Below are positions 45,685 through 56,696 of a stretch of DNA of 64,000 bases, piece by piece. Made by a program: the position numbers and the translations under genes. Each line of letters starts with the position of its first letter. Position 1 is the first letter of the stretch. The DNA is taken from positions 524,501-588,500 of the forward strand of contig JAJVDF010000500.1 of NCBI GenBank assembly GCA_022410635.1. The letters run 5' to 3'. The notes under the pieces are model-generated. The model was not told the DNA's origin. It did no database searches and saw only the letters and a list, made by a program, of their open reading frames with translations. The DNA is from Tretioscincus oriximinensis (lineage: Eukaryota; Chordata; Lepidosauria; Squamata; Gymnophthalmidae).

Positions 45685-48600
45685 TAATCACCGCATATCA
45701 GCAATTATTCTGTTGCTTTCTAAAATGTCTCTATGCTTTTGCTTCCAGATAATAAGAATAAGCACTCCCCCCGCACTGTGATTTTTGTGGAGTCCTGGGA
45801 ATTAACACCACATTTACTGAAAACCGTAGTTTTAAGCAGTGTGGAAAGTAGTCAACCACGAGGTATTTTTCATGCCATCTATTTTTTTTATGATTTATTT
45901 AACATTTAAATGGTATAACATCAGTATTAGGTAATACAAAGTAATAATATTGTGGGTGATCTATGTACATTACATTTATCATGGTAATTTTAAAAAAAAT
46001 ATCAAGTAGCTTACTATATATATATGCATATTTATATATTTTCTTTATTATTTGTCCCTAGGTAAGTTTTAAGCAAACAAAATATTTGGGATCAGTTCTG
46101 TGACCTGTATGAGAATCTTGTAATTTTGCCTTTCTTGCATAAAGTACAGACCCTCATATCACTTTCACCCTCTGCTTCCAGAAAGGGTGCTTTGTTGGGG
46201 CGGAAGTGGTTTGGGGCAATGGCACCTGGAGAGTGAAGTAACTTCTGGTCCTGCCATGGAAGTTACATCACAAAATTCCTGACTGTGTTTTACCTGTGAG
46301 AAAAATGCTCAATGTCAGAGAAATGCTCCCACCACAAGATTTCCCACTTGATAATTCCTAGCACTGCCTACTCTACATCCAGAGTTTAGCTCTGAAATTA
46401 TATGCCGGATTAGTGGTGCAGCTAGAAATTGCCCTGGAACTAAACTTTCTTCTTGAGCCTTGTTGAATGTTCCTGGGCTTCAGTGAGTCTGGGTTGCTCC
46501 TGCTCCCTTTATGTATGGCAGTGGCAGGGATGGTATCCACAACTGGAATGCAAGAGGGACCCTTTGAAGTAGTTTCCTACCAGAATACTTGTCTTGCCTC
46601 AAGAGCATCTTTTATGTCTTGAGCCATTGATTTATTTTAAGGTATATAGTTTTGTATGTACTATGTTTTGAGATAGGAATAGGTTTCTGTTACTTTAAGA
46701 AAAAGAAGGGAATTCTGGGAAANCCCTGGGTCCTGATATCTATTTCCTTTATTTACTTTCAGTTTTCTGTAGCCTTTGCAAGACTCAGTTGCACCTTAAG
46801 AGAGCAGTCTCTTTTGACAAAAAAGGAAATTGTTCACAAAATAGGAAATAGTTCACAAAGAGAAATAGCTATGCAGAAAGAGAGACTGTTTGCAAAGAGA
46901 AGAGGAAGAAAGCCATCTCAAGAAAAAGACAAACAAACTGCAAGTATTTAAAGAAAGACTTTGGGGGCACAAAAATTCCAGTTCTTTATTTGTATTTTGT
47001 GTAATTAATAAGTAAAGCCTTGAAAATAGAGACTTTGTGGACAATTCCTTTGTTCTGGCNGTGTTCCTGAGGGCCAGAGGTTAAGGCTACACATAAGAGT
47101 TTATTAGAATCGCCCTCGGGACAAAACAATACTTCCAGGCACAGTTTCTACGCCCCGATTCAGGTTTAGGAGTGGAGCATCAAACTGATGCCATTAAGCT
47201 GGACTTGATGGGTGTCATGCATAAAAAACATGTGGTGAATGACTGATTAGCAAAGGCAGATTTAAGTGCTGAACCTTGATGGATTTAATATATTTCCCCT
47301 GTTGAAACTGTTCTGGAAAAGGGCTAATGTCCAAAGAGGGAGGATTTTCTTTCATCTGAAGAAAAAAGCAAAAACTTGGTAGACGCTTCTTTGCTTTTTT
47401 GAAGTATAGCAGTCTGTCCTTGAANCTTGTTTCTGGAACTCTCTGGTTTTCATGGACTTTTATGGGCCTCAGGTATCTCACTACAAGAAAAAAAAGATCA
47501 TGGAGTAACTTTGTATTATGTTCCACCATCTCCTCACTTCAGCCACATATGTTAATGGAAGCTTTGCTAGGCTTTTCCATGCATCTGGAAGAGATCTACA
47601 ATAGGAGAGGAATCTCCTATTGCTTATTTCTTTCCATCTGCATAGCAAAATCCCTGCCTCCTCNNTTGTAAGCTGTCTGCAGTCCTGTCATCTTTCCTGG
47701 CCCTCACGAGCAGGGTGGGAAGGTACCAGCCAACAGGCCTGCAAGTTCACAGCTGGCCGGGCATCCGCAGCTCAGTCTTCTGTGTTCTTCTCAGCAGCCT
47801 TCTGTCAACTCCGTGCGGCTTTAGATAAAAGAATGTCTCCTGTTTTCCCCAGTGAAATCCACAACCACTTTTAGACCATGGATTTCACCTGTTTTCCCCT
47901 TTCATGTAGACATAGCCTAAGATGCTTTGCTTGGTTAAACTGCTGCAACGTACTGGTTATGGTAACCATTCTCATCAATGAAAAATAAATGAATATTTTT
48001 AAATAATTACAGTAAAATACTATTGATAGGCATCCTTTTGGGGAGGGGAGAATTCACCTTGTATAGATGCTTTGTTTTTCTGTAAGATGTGCCATTGTAA
48101 GATGTTGCCAACATGGTGTAAAATTGCTCAGTTTGTAGTAGAACAGGAAAATAAACTTTGAAATGTTGCATATTTTTTGATCTTGGATATTTAATCTTCA
48201 GTAACTGATTCCAGATATTTTGGATAGATTTTTTGAAAAGACATTTTGTATACAATTATATTTAGAACAGGGTGATTTTTTTAAAAAAAGCAACTTTATA
48301 TCTGACTGAAATCATACCACTCTTCAGTAATCTGAGTTTTCCTCAATTTTAGCTGCAGTCCATAAGCGATGTATTCACAATGCAAGCAAAATAATGCCAC
48401 TCAGAAAGATCCTACTTCTTCTTCAGTTTCTTTCTCCAATCCTTCTTGTAAACATTTTTGCTCCTCCTTTCTTTCCTGCTGATCTGTTACTTCCCAATCA
48501 ATCATTTCTTAGTTTGTGATTTGATTTGGTTGGGTTTCCTGAATCTTCTTCCATCCTCCCATTTCTTTTCTCTGCTCTACCCTTCAAGTGTTTCCTCAGC

Positions 48601-49758
48601 ATAGTGAAAGACATCTAGCTTAGTCTCATAAAGAAACAAAATAACCTTTTATCCAAGGGCACTGGGTGCAGATTAAATAATAATTTTGCAGATTGAATGG
48701 GGCAGAAATGCCCTAGAATTTCCTTCCCTTTCCACACACTGCCTTGATCCCTATGCATTTGGTTTTGTAAATTCTTTTCTTCCCTTCTGTCTCAAGCAGT
48801 AACTGTCAGCTTAGTATAGGAAACAACACCATAGATCTTCAAAAACCATCACACCAGGCTAAAACAACAAGTGGATTAAGTGCTGGGAAAATCCAAAAAA
48901 CGAAATGCTCTGGGTGTGTGTGTGGGATATTATGGATGTGAATCAGTAGGCCTGTTTTTAATCTGACCTCTGCACCCATGATAGCTTGAAAAGGTCTTAT
49001 TTAATAGATGTGATTAGTACCTTGGGGATCTAATCAACATCGAGTTAGCTTGTTGTTCTGAGAAGGTAGAGAAGTAAAGCAGCTGCAGTAAAGCTGAGAT
49101 GCAATGGTTCACTCTTCCTATTATTCAGAGGATTTGGAACCAGTCAAGGGTCTTCATGCTGAGTGCCAAGAAATTTGTTGGCATGAAAGCTGTATCAAAA
49201 ACAGAGGTGAAAATTGAAATCCTTTGATGCTTTTGTGTGTTGTCTAGTGGCATCTGGTTCTTTAAAAGTGAAAGTTAAAGAGTTGGCTGCACTTAGGCAA
49301 CTAATGACATTGTTTGATGATGGATACAGTTGAAACCTGATTAGGGACACTCCAGGAGGAGTTTGACACCCAGGCCACATTCCTTTGCAAGATTATAGTC
49401 CAGGATATCAGGCTATTCCAGGCATAAGCCATTGCCCCCCCCCCCAATGATATACAGACCTTATTCTTACGCAGCAGTGGCGCGCAATTTGCGATGATGT
49501 GAATAATGTGTGCTGGTTCCCTCATTATCAGCTGAAATGACACCTCCCGTGATTTCACGCTGAGATCTCGATCCAGCAGCTTGGAAGGCCTTTCGCCGGC
49601 ATCTCCATGGGGGCTTAGAAGAAAGCCCTGTGACCAACAATCACAAGAGAAAGTGCCTTTTCCACGCAATCAGTGTGGATGGCCTGCCACTTAGTGGGGT
49701 GGACTGAAAGTGATGTTGCTTCTATTTCAGTGAAAACCATGTATGGGGATGTGCCTAC
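45685..49758. other. No recognised gene
   Basis: Long stretch without recognised repeats. 47680-47880 is GC-richer. Weak similarity between 'ttaaggctacacataag' (47082) and the reverse of 'catgtagacatagcctaag' (47905) might mark the ends of a DNA element, not supported further. A C15 run lies at about 49433-49446. Confidence 0.3.
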
Positions 49759-49909
49759 AGTCTGGTGTAGTGGTTAGAGTGTCAGGCTCTTATTTGGAAG
49801 TCTCCCAGTTCGATTCTGCATTCCTCTACAAATGCAAGCTAGTCACAGTTCTTCAGATCTCCCTCAGGCCCCCTACTTCACAAGGTTTCTGCTGTGAAGA
49901 GAAGAAAAG
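49759..49909 (+). mobile_element. tRNA-derived SINE (Sauria-SINE-like), 5' part
   Basis: A-box region tctggtgtagtggttagagt and B-box region cccagttcgattctgc are both visible, followed by 'caagctagtcacagttcttc' and 'gtttctgctgtgaagagaag'. The RNA polymerase III boxes are well kept; the 3' end is truncated. Confidence 0.7.
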
Positions 49910-49969
49910 AATTTCTACAGGACAGGAAGATTTTCTGTTTTCAAAGCAATACCATGAAGAATGAAAGAT

Positions 49970-50060
49970 TTGAGACAGAAAAAAGCACTTGTCTTCAAAT
50001 AGAACATGGGGCATAGAAGCTACCTTCACAAAGGGATTAAATTTGTTCAAGGAAGATAAG
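49970..50060 (+). mobile_element. Possible CR1 scrap
   Basis: 'ggggcatagaagctaccttc', 'aaagggattaaatttgttca' resembles the CR1 C-terminal coding region around 29220-29270, but strongly decayed. Confidence 0.3.
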
Positions 50061-50102
50061 TTATTAACAGATACTAATCATGTTAAGAACACAAGAACAT
50101 GA

Positions 50103-50188
50103 GTTGCTAAGATTGTGACAGTTAATCCAAGACAGTAGTTGTAGAGTTGCAAAACCTGTCTTGGATTAACAGTCACAATCTTAGCAAC
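50103..50188. repeat. 33-bp inverted repeat (foldback)
   Basis: Left arm 50103-50135 (gttgctaagattgtgacagt...) and right arm 50156-50188 are reverse complements with one mismatch, separated by 20 nt. No TA or 8-bp duplication is obvious. Not explained by any neighbouring element. Confidence 0.9.
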
Positions 50189-50329
50189 TTATCCTTGTAT
50201 TCTGCAAAAAGCACTGGATGGAAATACCAAAGCAGAGGAAGAATGTTTTTTACTCTGAAGTTCCCATTGCTAGCAGCTGGAATAGACATGCAGACTGCAT
50301 GTCACCACTGGGATTAATTTGTCTTACTT

Positions 50330-50400
50330 TATTTATTTTATATATATATTTCTATCTAGCCATATATCTGAAGGTCTCAGGGCAGGGCATCATTAAATTA
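50330..50400 (-). mobile_element. L2-type LINE 3' tail
   Basis: 'tatttctatctagccatata', 'tctgaaggtctcagggcagg' is the reverse of the L2-type 3' end. Confidence 0.45.
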
Positions 50401-51225
50401 TTATAACAACTGATAGACTAGATTGTCAGTGTATCCAGTGAAGGTTGCTTCAGGTTCTGCTATCTGAGCAGGTTCTGCTATCATGCAGAATTTGTCATTG
50501 TGGATCCAACAAAGGTGGTGGTGGTTTCTTCTTTGTCCTTGAGCAAGACTTGGTACTTGGCCATTTGTGTCAATCTTCAGGTATTCCATTCAGTTGAGCA
50601 GAAATATCATGAAAAAATTATGGCAGGAAGTGGTTTTTATGTCTTACAGCAAACCACAGTTTAACACACAAAGCCATAAAACAGAGGACATAAAATCTGA
50701 GACCACAACAATGTTTGTGGCTCCCCCTAATAGTAAAACATCTCAAGTCACTCAACTGCTCCAGAGGAACTACAAAGACTTTTGTTTCACTGTGGTAAGA
50801 CAAAGCATATCAGGTAATTATTCTCTTCAGACCAACAGATTGCTTTGCATCACTGTGGTTTAAATAAAATGAGAAAGATGAATTGGAAGAAGTTCAAAGG
50901 AGGACAGCAAGAGGGGTAAATGCCTGGCATATGGCTTGGAGGAAGAATTTAAAGGAGAGAATATGAAGAATGTATAGTTAACAGTCGAGGATGTGGTAAT
51001 TGTTGCTATTAGGTTGATCAAAGAGTGCAGTAAAAAAGATGAGGTGGATTATCAGTTTTCCTCACTGAGGATGAAAGTAGGAGCTGTTGCAAAGAGCTTA
51101 CAAGTAAATAGATAAAGTTTGTGGTAGCTGAGTGCTTTATAGAGTAAGCAACATAGCCAAAGGGCTTAGGGCAAAATCAAGTCACATAAGATATACTGCT
51201 TCGTGAATATCCAGCAAGGGGGGGG
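50401..51225. other. No recognised gene
   Basis: Around 50880-51010 'gaagttcaaaggaggacagc' may be a CR1 relic, too decayed to call. Otherwise nothing recognised. Confidence 0.35.
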
Positions 51226-51340
51226 GAGGAGGTTGTAGTAATTTGGAGACTAACAAGAAGAAGGCAGGCATCATGAGCTTTCATAGGGATGTCCACTTTT
51301 TAAGATGCTCTTCTGCAGCATCGGAAGTAGATTTGTATGT
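51226..51340 (-). mobile_element. Second, decayed PLE 3'-tail
   Basis: The minus strand has 'gaaagctcatgatgcctgcc' and 'ttgttagtctccaaattact', the PLE 3'-tail with many changes. It lies just downstream of the better copy at 51366 in the same orientation, so either two insertions or a tandem tail is present. Confidence 0.5.
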
Positions 51341-51411
51341 GGAAGCTCTTACTGCCTAGCTTCATCTTAGGGGCCAGTAGCACTTTGAGACTAACTTGAG
51401 AAAAGTGGGTG

Positions 51412-51449
51412 GCATAAGCTTTCGTAGACATGTCTACTTCTTCAGATGC
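51412..51449 (-). ncRNA. Hammerhead-ribozyme-like motif in the PLE tail
   Basis: On the minus strand: stem I GCAT with ATGC; core CTGAAGA; one extra A; stem II GTAGA-CATG-TCTAC; GAAA; a self-complementary GC as minimal stem III; then TT before the stem I return strand. The order is that of a type I hammerhead (CUGANGA, stem II, GAAA, stem III, UH). The extra A between core and stem II is not canonical. Activity is unknown. PLEs are known to carry hammerhead motifs. Confidence 0.5.
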
Positions 51450-51753
51450 TGAAGGACTAATGTCAGGGTCAGGTATTTATAGGAAACTGTGTAAGGTAGA
51501 TGACAAAGCGTATGCAAGTGTGGTGGGGTATGAACTCCAGGTTTAGAAAAACAAGTAAACAGCAAAAACAATTCATCTCATGTGAAAAAGTCCCTGGGGC
51601 AACGAGAGGCAATGTCTGATAGTAAATCAATCAAATACTTAACAGGTGTCATAAAAATGTATAATTGGCCAGGAAACCATTATCTTTAAGTCCTTTGTTG
51701 ATGGCTTGGAATTTATGAATGTATTCAAGTTCTGTTGCTTCTCTTTCAAATCT

Positions 51754-52503
51754 TTATTTGTAGTTTCTTTGTTCAAGGACTGCAATCCAGACATCTGATA
51801 TAGAATATCCTGGAAAGTTAAAGTGTTCAGCATCTGGTTTCTGTGTGTTGCCATTTTGAATATCTGATTTGTATCCATTTATTCTCTGGCGTAGGGATTG
51901 TCCTGTTTGTCCAATGTAGAGTGTTGAGGGGCATTGTTGGCAGAAAATGGAATACACCACATTAGAAGACGAGCATGTAAAAGTGCCTCTAATATTGTGG
52001 GTGGTGTTATCAGGTCCCGTGATTTCATTGCCAGGGTGGATGTGTGAGCAGAGTTGACATCTGGGTTTCTGGCAGACTCTAGTTCCCATTTCTCCATCCA
52101 TGTTCTGTGTCCTCTGTGTGAGTAGTTGTTTAAGGTTGGGTGGTTGGTTGTAAGCCAGCAAAGGTTTGTCACCAAGTGCTCTTGGGAGAGCAGTGTTCTT
52201 ATCTAAAATAGGTTGAAGTTCATTTATTATGTATTTGAGGGCTCCCAATTGTGAGCTGTATGTGACCACTAATGAGGTTCTGTTGTTTTCTGTCCTCAAT
52301 CTATCCTGTAATAGGTTGATTCTGGGTACCATTCTGGCTCTGTTGATTTTTGCTTGTCTCTCCAACCTGGAAACAATACCTAAATATCCATTTCTAGTAG
52401 CTATTGATATACACGTTCTCCACTTTGCCTTAAAACTGCCCATCTTGTCTAACTGCCTATTTGTACATACAAGTGCCCTGGGCATAGGTACATTTTGCAG
52501 CAT
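51754..52503 (-). pseudogene. PLE ORF remnant with GIY-YIG endonuclease domain
   Basis: 249 residues. Cysteine-rich segments CQKPRCQLC (about 144-152) and FTCSSSNVVYSIFCQQC precede LYIGQTGQSLRQRINGYKSD (about 195-213), the GIY-YIG nuclease motif with its conserved Tyr and Arg, preceded by the VVY strand. Then HFNFPGYSISD. This order (Zn-ligand cysteines inside GIY-YIG) is typical of Penelope-like retroelements. The nuclease nicks target DNA for target-primed reverse transcription. The frame is lost after ..LEQRNYK; the PLE continues in another frame (51639-51800, ..FINSKPSTKDLKI..), so there is a frameshift. Not functional as it stands. Confidence 0.85.
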
Positions 52504-52520
52504 ATCTCTGCTATGTCAGA

Positions 52521-52867
52521 AAAGGTCATTTAGCCATCAGGGCTGATAGCCAATTATAGCCTTGCTTTTCATGAAGAGATCCAAACCCTTTTTGAAGTCT
52601 TCCAATATATATGACATGCCTGAAGAAATGCATTCTCTGTCCTTGGCTCACCCTTGTCCCTTTTAAGTGGACTGGTCACATATGCAGCTCAAATAAGCTG
52701 GTCAACTTTAGGAGTCAAAGGTTTGACCTGCTTGCAATGCACATAGACACTGGTGATGGACATTCAGATAAACTCTCAAAGCCTCCAAATTTTGATAGAA
52801 GGGGATCATAAGATAGTTAGATAGACCTCCATGTTCCCTCTGGCAAGTCATAATTAAGCCAATTTGC
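52521..52867. other. No recognised feature
   Basis: Spacer between the truncated PLE and a MITE. Nothing recognised. Confidence 0.35.
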
Positions 52868-53001
52868 TAGCCCTGTCCACATGGAGCCTTATTCTGGGTA
52901 ACATCTCGGGACAAAGCTTGTCCATTCACATGCCAGTATAGACAATGGCAGACCTCATTCCAAGGTGTAGCCCAAGATAAGGCTCCGTGTAGACAGGGCC
53001 A
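52868..53001. mobile_element. MITE of the 'ccacatgctagtg' family, copy
   Basis: Left GCCCTGTCCACATGGAGCC and right reversed GGCCCTGTCTACACGGAGCC match over about 24 bp (through TTAT). Interior: 'cttgtccattcacatgccag'. The target duplication is unclear. Confidence 0.7.
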
Positions 53002-54189
53002 TAGTTTAGGCTATACTTAATTAAACTGATGACAGCCATGTTCAATGTTTTAATTCAAAAATGTATGATGAGAAATTAGTTAACAATTCTAACTAGGAGA
53101 TTCTAATTTTTGTTAAGAAATGGTGTATTTACTAAGACGTAAATACAATGTAATGAGTAATAATAATAGTAAAGTCATAAAAAAGGATATGAAACAGCAT
53201 AATCTGGCATTCATATTAAGAAAAAAACCATCTGTGTCTCATGAATAAAGAATAAGATTTCTTTTTCATTTGGAAACAATTTCTTTGAGACAAAATTATC
53301 GTCTTTTACTTTTTGAAACTGGACAGTAATTCAATGATAATGTATTAGGTTCACCATGTTGGTGGAGTCCTACTTAATGGAAAATGCAAACTTTTGAAGT
53401 GCCTGGTTAGAATAAACACACAAGCAGCTCGGCAAACATTTGGCCATGTGGGACTGTTCTAACATCTATGTTTTATGTTCCATCAAAACCTAAAAGCACC
53501 TACTGCACAAACTTTGGCTGACCTGTTTTATGCTTCATAGCCAATAAGAATATATACTTTAAAAACCTAGTGCTGTAACAAAGAGATATAAATGCAGTGT
53601 TGTTACATATAGTTTTTTAACTTAAACACTTTGTGGGCCAAATGCCAAATATCTCTCTCAGGAGATGTTAAGCAATCTTAAATTCATACGCTGTTCAACC
53701 ATTCACCTGCCTTCTCTGAACTTGTTCTGAGCTCCGAAACTTTGACTTCTTCATAAAAGAAGACTGACCTGGCATTTCTGGCTTCTGTGTGGCAACATAA
53801 TGCTTTATTACATTGCATTATAGCGTTCATATCAATGCTTTGGTTGTTTGATTCTCAAACAAAAAGAACAAGAATTTCTTTACGTATTTCCAATTACATA
53901 CAATTGGATGCGTAAATTAAATAGTGTATTAATTTCTTTATGTTCTCATTTACATTTATTTACAAAATATCACTGTGCTCACAGTTAGCAAATTTTTATC
54001 AATTCTGTTTGAACTTTTATCCCAAAACTCCATACCAGAGGACACTTCCACTAGAGATGGAGGTATGTTGCATTGTCCACACACATAGAGGTGATCTAGT
54101 ATGGTTGTAAGGGGCTGCATAATATTTTGATCCTAATATCTTCCTTTGTTTCATAAAAGATTATTTAAATAATTTAAATTATTTCCACC
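53002..54189. other. No recognised feature
   Basis: AT-rich. Nothing recognised. Confidence 0.4.
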
Positions 54190-54690
54190 AGTGATTGAAG
54201 GTGTGAAGCACTCTCAAAAATTTATGCCTCCACACATATACTTATACAGTCTAGAGTGCTGTTTTGTGACTATTGCCACTGAGGAAGACCGTTTCCGGTC
54301 GAAACGCGTTTGGCACCATTTGAATTCTTCGTGGATTGTTTGGATTTTTCCACTTTCATCCGTTGTGGACTGTGCTCCTCTACTCCAGTCCCTGCATTTT
54401 GGGATTGATTTTACGAACATTGAGCATTGTTGGACAATTTTTACCTTTATATCATATATTCTGTGTGTTTTTATATTGTGTTTTTTGTGGTTTTTTGCCA
54501 CTGTTTACTTTTATATATATTTTTATACTACTGATTCTGCCTTGTTTGTGTTCCTTGGCTTTGCAGAGGAGAGGTTTGGTTGTTTGTTTTTTGTACCTTC
54601 TTCTCTCCTCCTTGTTTGGATTTTTCATGTTTGTGCCTTGACCAGCTCATCATTCAGGGCACATGATCCTGTCCCACATTTGTAGCCCTG
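54190..54690 (+). mobile_element. Hammerhead-motif-bearing repeat (PLE-like, inferred)
   Basis: The ribozyme-like motif at 54274-54315 is followed by about 370 bp of T-rich sequence ending near 'tttgtagccctgctattatt'. From memory, sequences with 'gtcgaaacgcgtt' recur in amphibian and fish Penelope-like repeats. No protein domain is recognisable; the long open frame through it is Phe/Leu-rich because of T-richness. Element boundaries are uncertain. Confidence 0.4.
54274..54315 (+). ncRNA. Candidate type I hammerhead ribozyme
   Basis: Stem I TGCCA (54274-54278) pairs with TGGCA (54311-54315). Core CTGAGGA (54279-54285) fits CUGANGA. One extra A (54286). Stem II GACCG (54287-54291), loop TTTC, CGGTC (54296-54300). 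Then GAAA (54301-54304), palindromic CGCG (54305-54308) as a stem III that could pair only in a dimer, and TT (54309-54310) at the U-H cleavage position. Every conserved block is present and correctly ordered; the extra A is the one departure. Cleavage after 54310 would be predicted. Confidence 0.65.
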
Positions 54691-54779
54691 CTATTATTAT
54701 TAAGTGGATTGGCACTGAAAGAACATGTAACTTACCTGAGTCACCATTTATCCAAGGTCATTAAGTAAATAATACTTAT

Positions 54780-54850
54780 GCCATGATTTATTTCATTGAT
54801 TGATTGATTTATCCCACCCTTCACCATTGGTTCCAGACAAGTAACAACAA
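54780..54850 (-). mobile_element. L2-type LINE 3' tail
   Basis: 'gattgattgatttatcccac', 'ccttcaccattggttccaga' then a caacaacaa run: the reverse of an L2-type 3' end. Confidence 0.4.
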
Positions 54851-55375
54851 CAACAATAATGACACATCAATAAAATATTTAAAAAGATCCATGGCTTTAT
54901 TGCCAGGGGTGTAGTGATGCATTGCCTCACCTTGGATGAGTATGGACCCCACACGGTGCCCTGCCTATCCCCAGTTATCTGGCGCAGCTTTAATCAGTGC
55001 TGGCAGGATCTAGTGACAACCCCCCTGCTTATAGGTGATTGCATTATCAAAGATGCATCCAGCAGTAAAGAGTGGGTGCTCTTTGGCGCTCTGAAAGTCA
55101 AGAATCAAGGGATTTTAGTAGTTATGGATACAAAAGACAGAAGAGTTTATGCCTCCCTCCATTTTTCACCTGGGGCAGCAGCCTCCCTGCCCCTTCCTAA
55201 GTATGCCTGTGTTTAATGCTGCATGCTCCATTGACACTCATACTCAAGGGCCGGATTGGAGGTTTATGATGCCCCTGAGCTGCAAAATTTTTTACGCTCC
55301 CCAGGCAGGACAGGACAAAACCCCATTCAAGATTGAGGATTAAAGTGTTCCCTTCTGCTCAGGAAGGAAAGAAAG
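54851..55375. other. No recognised feature
   Basis: Moderately GC-rich. Nothing recognised. Confidence 0.35.
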
Positions 55376-55492
55376 GAAACTTTGCCTCTTACTGCTTGAG
55401 ATGCATAGGTGCAATTGGTGGGCCACAGGGAGAGGCAGAAGCCTGGAATAGATGAGCTCTGGCCTCAAGCAACAGGGCTCCTCTTAAGTAAG
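55376..55492 (+). mobile_element. CR1 LINE 3' end
   Basis: 'gcataggtgcaattggtggg', 'cctggaatagatgagctctg', 'aacagggctcctctta'. Confidence 0.75.
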
Positions 55493-56688
55493 GGAGGAAG
55501 GATATAAAGTTCAGTAGGGTAGCTGAGGCTATTTTCTAGAGTCAGCTCAGCTGACTGTGGGAGGGGGCGGGGGATAAGAAAGTAAATAAAAACAACAGCA
55601 TTAACTTTTCAGCTTCCCTTCTCTTGCCACCACCTCCTCCTTCTTCCCAATCCCTGTCCAGTTACATTAAATTTAAATAAATTAAAATAGCTCGGTTCCC
55701 TATTTCCCAAATACATTTAAGAGGAGATTAAGGGAACCTACTGTCTATTCAGCTTCTTCTTGGTGGGTTCCTGACAGTGAAGTAGCAAACATGGGGTGGG
55801 CAGGGCTGCCTGTTTCAATCCACTGAGGAGCTCAGTTTTGGTGGGTGCTGAGCAACAATGGCGTTGACCAAAGGCTGTCTGCCTCCTTAAAGTGCAAGGC
55901 CAACCTGGTTGTATTTAGGTGGTGAAGTGACCTCTGCCCTATGCTCTCTGTCTCCCATTCTCAGCTGCCTAAGCAGGGGCTATGTAGCAGCACACAGACA
56001 GACAGATGGCAGCGCATGCAGAGCAACAATAGAATGGTGCGTGGCAGGGGCAGCGGCTCGTGGTGGCGTCTGGGACATGCACAGTACATTCCTGCTGCTG
56101 CTGGGACATTCCCAATAGATGCGACTGGGAGAAATTTAAATGGCTGGCAAGTTGCCGCCCCAATAAATGGCCACCCACCTGGCACCCTGGGCTTTAGCCC
56201 CCCTTGTCCACTCCCAAGATCTGGCTCTGCTCATACTTCCCTAGCATTAGGAAAGCAAAAACAAAAAGTATATTTTAGTTTAAGAAAACATTATGTGAAA
56301 ACAGCTTTTGCAGNGCTGCTCCCCCCCCTGCTGTAACAAGATATACAGTGTGTCTTGCCAGCCAAGATGGTAGTTGTTTCCAAAGACTTTTTTCTCCTGG
56401 TAAGAATAAAACAGTTCTATTCACAATGGACAGAAAGAGGAACATGTCCTTCGCTTCTGATTTAGAAGTTCTGATCTCAGACCTTATTTTAGTACCAAAA
56501 AAATTACATTTATAGATTTGGAAAGAGGATAGCCCTGTACAAGTGTTGTTTCAAACAGTTTGAGTCATTTCTTGGAAGACGTCTTGTTAAGAAACAAGTT
56601 ATTTTGATTAAGAGTTTTGGTTCTCAGTAGATGATTCTATATGTTTTCAATTGTGGGATAAAATAGACCGTAGCACTTTTCAAGGAAC
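55493..56688. other. No recognised gene
   Basis: Includes a G-rich run (gggagggggcgggggataag, about 55560) and a GC-richer stretch at 55900-56230 with CTG runs. No exon or known repeat recognised. An N lies at 56314. Confidence 0.35.
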
Positions 56689-56696
56689 TATTCCAG

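Larger units (their letters stand above)
51366..52520 (-). mobile_element. Penelope-like element, 5'-truncated
   Basis: Minus-strand element consisting of the region between reverse transcriptase and endonuclease, the GIY-YIG endonuclease, a short 3' UTR with a hammerhead-like motif (51412-51449) and a conserved tail 'ttagtctcaaagtgctactg'. The reverse transcriptase is not in the window at this site. Upstream of 52520 I see no PLE sequence, so truncation is at about 52500-52520. Confidence 0.8.

Noticed and set aside
47082..47922. Possible DNA element with ends 'ttaaggctacacataag' and 'catgtagacatagcctaag'
   Set aside because: Similarity between the ends is short and gapped, and no target duplication or shared interior was found.
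54191..54685. Open frame of 164 residues with many hydrophobic residues, resembling a membrane protein
   Set aside because: The sequence is T-rich and overlaps the hammerhead-like repeat; the Phe/Leu/Ile richness follows from composition and no domain is recognisable.
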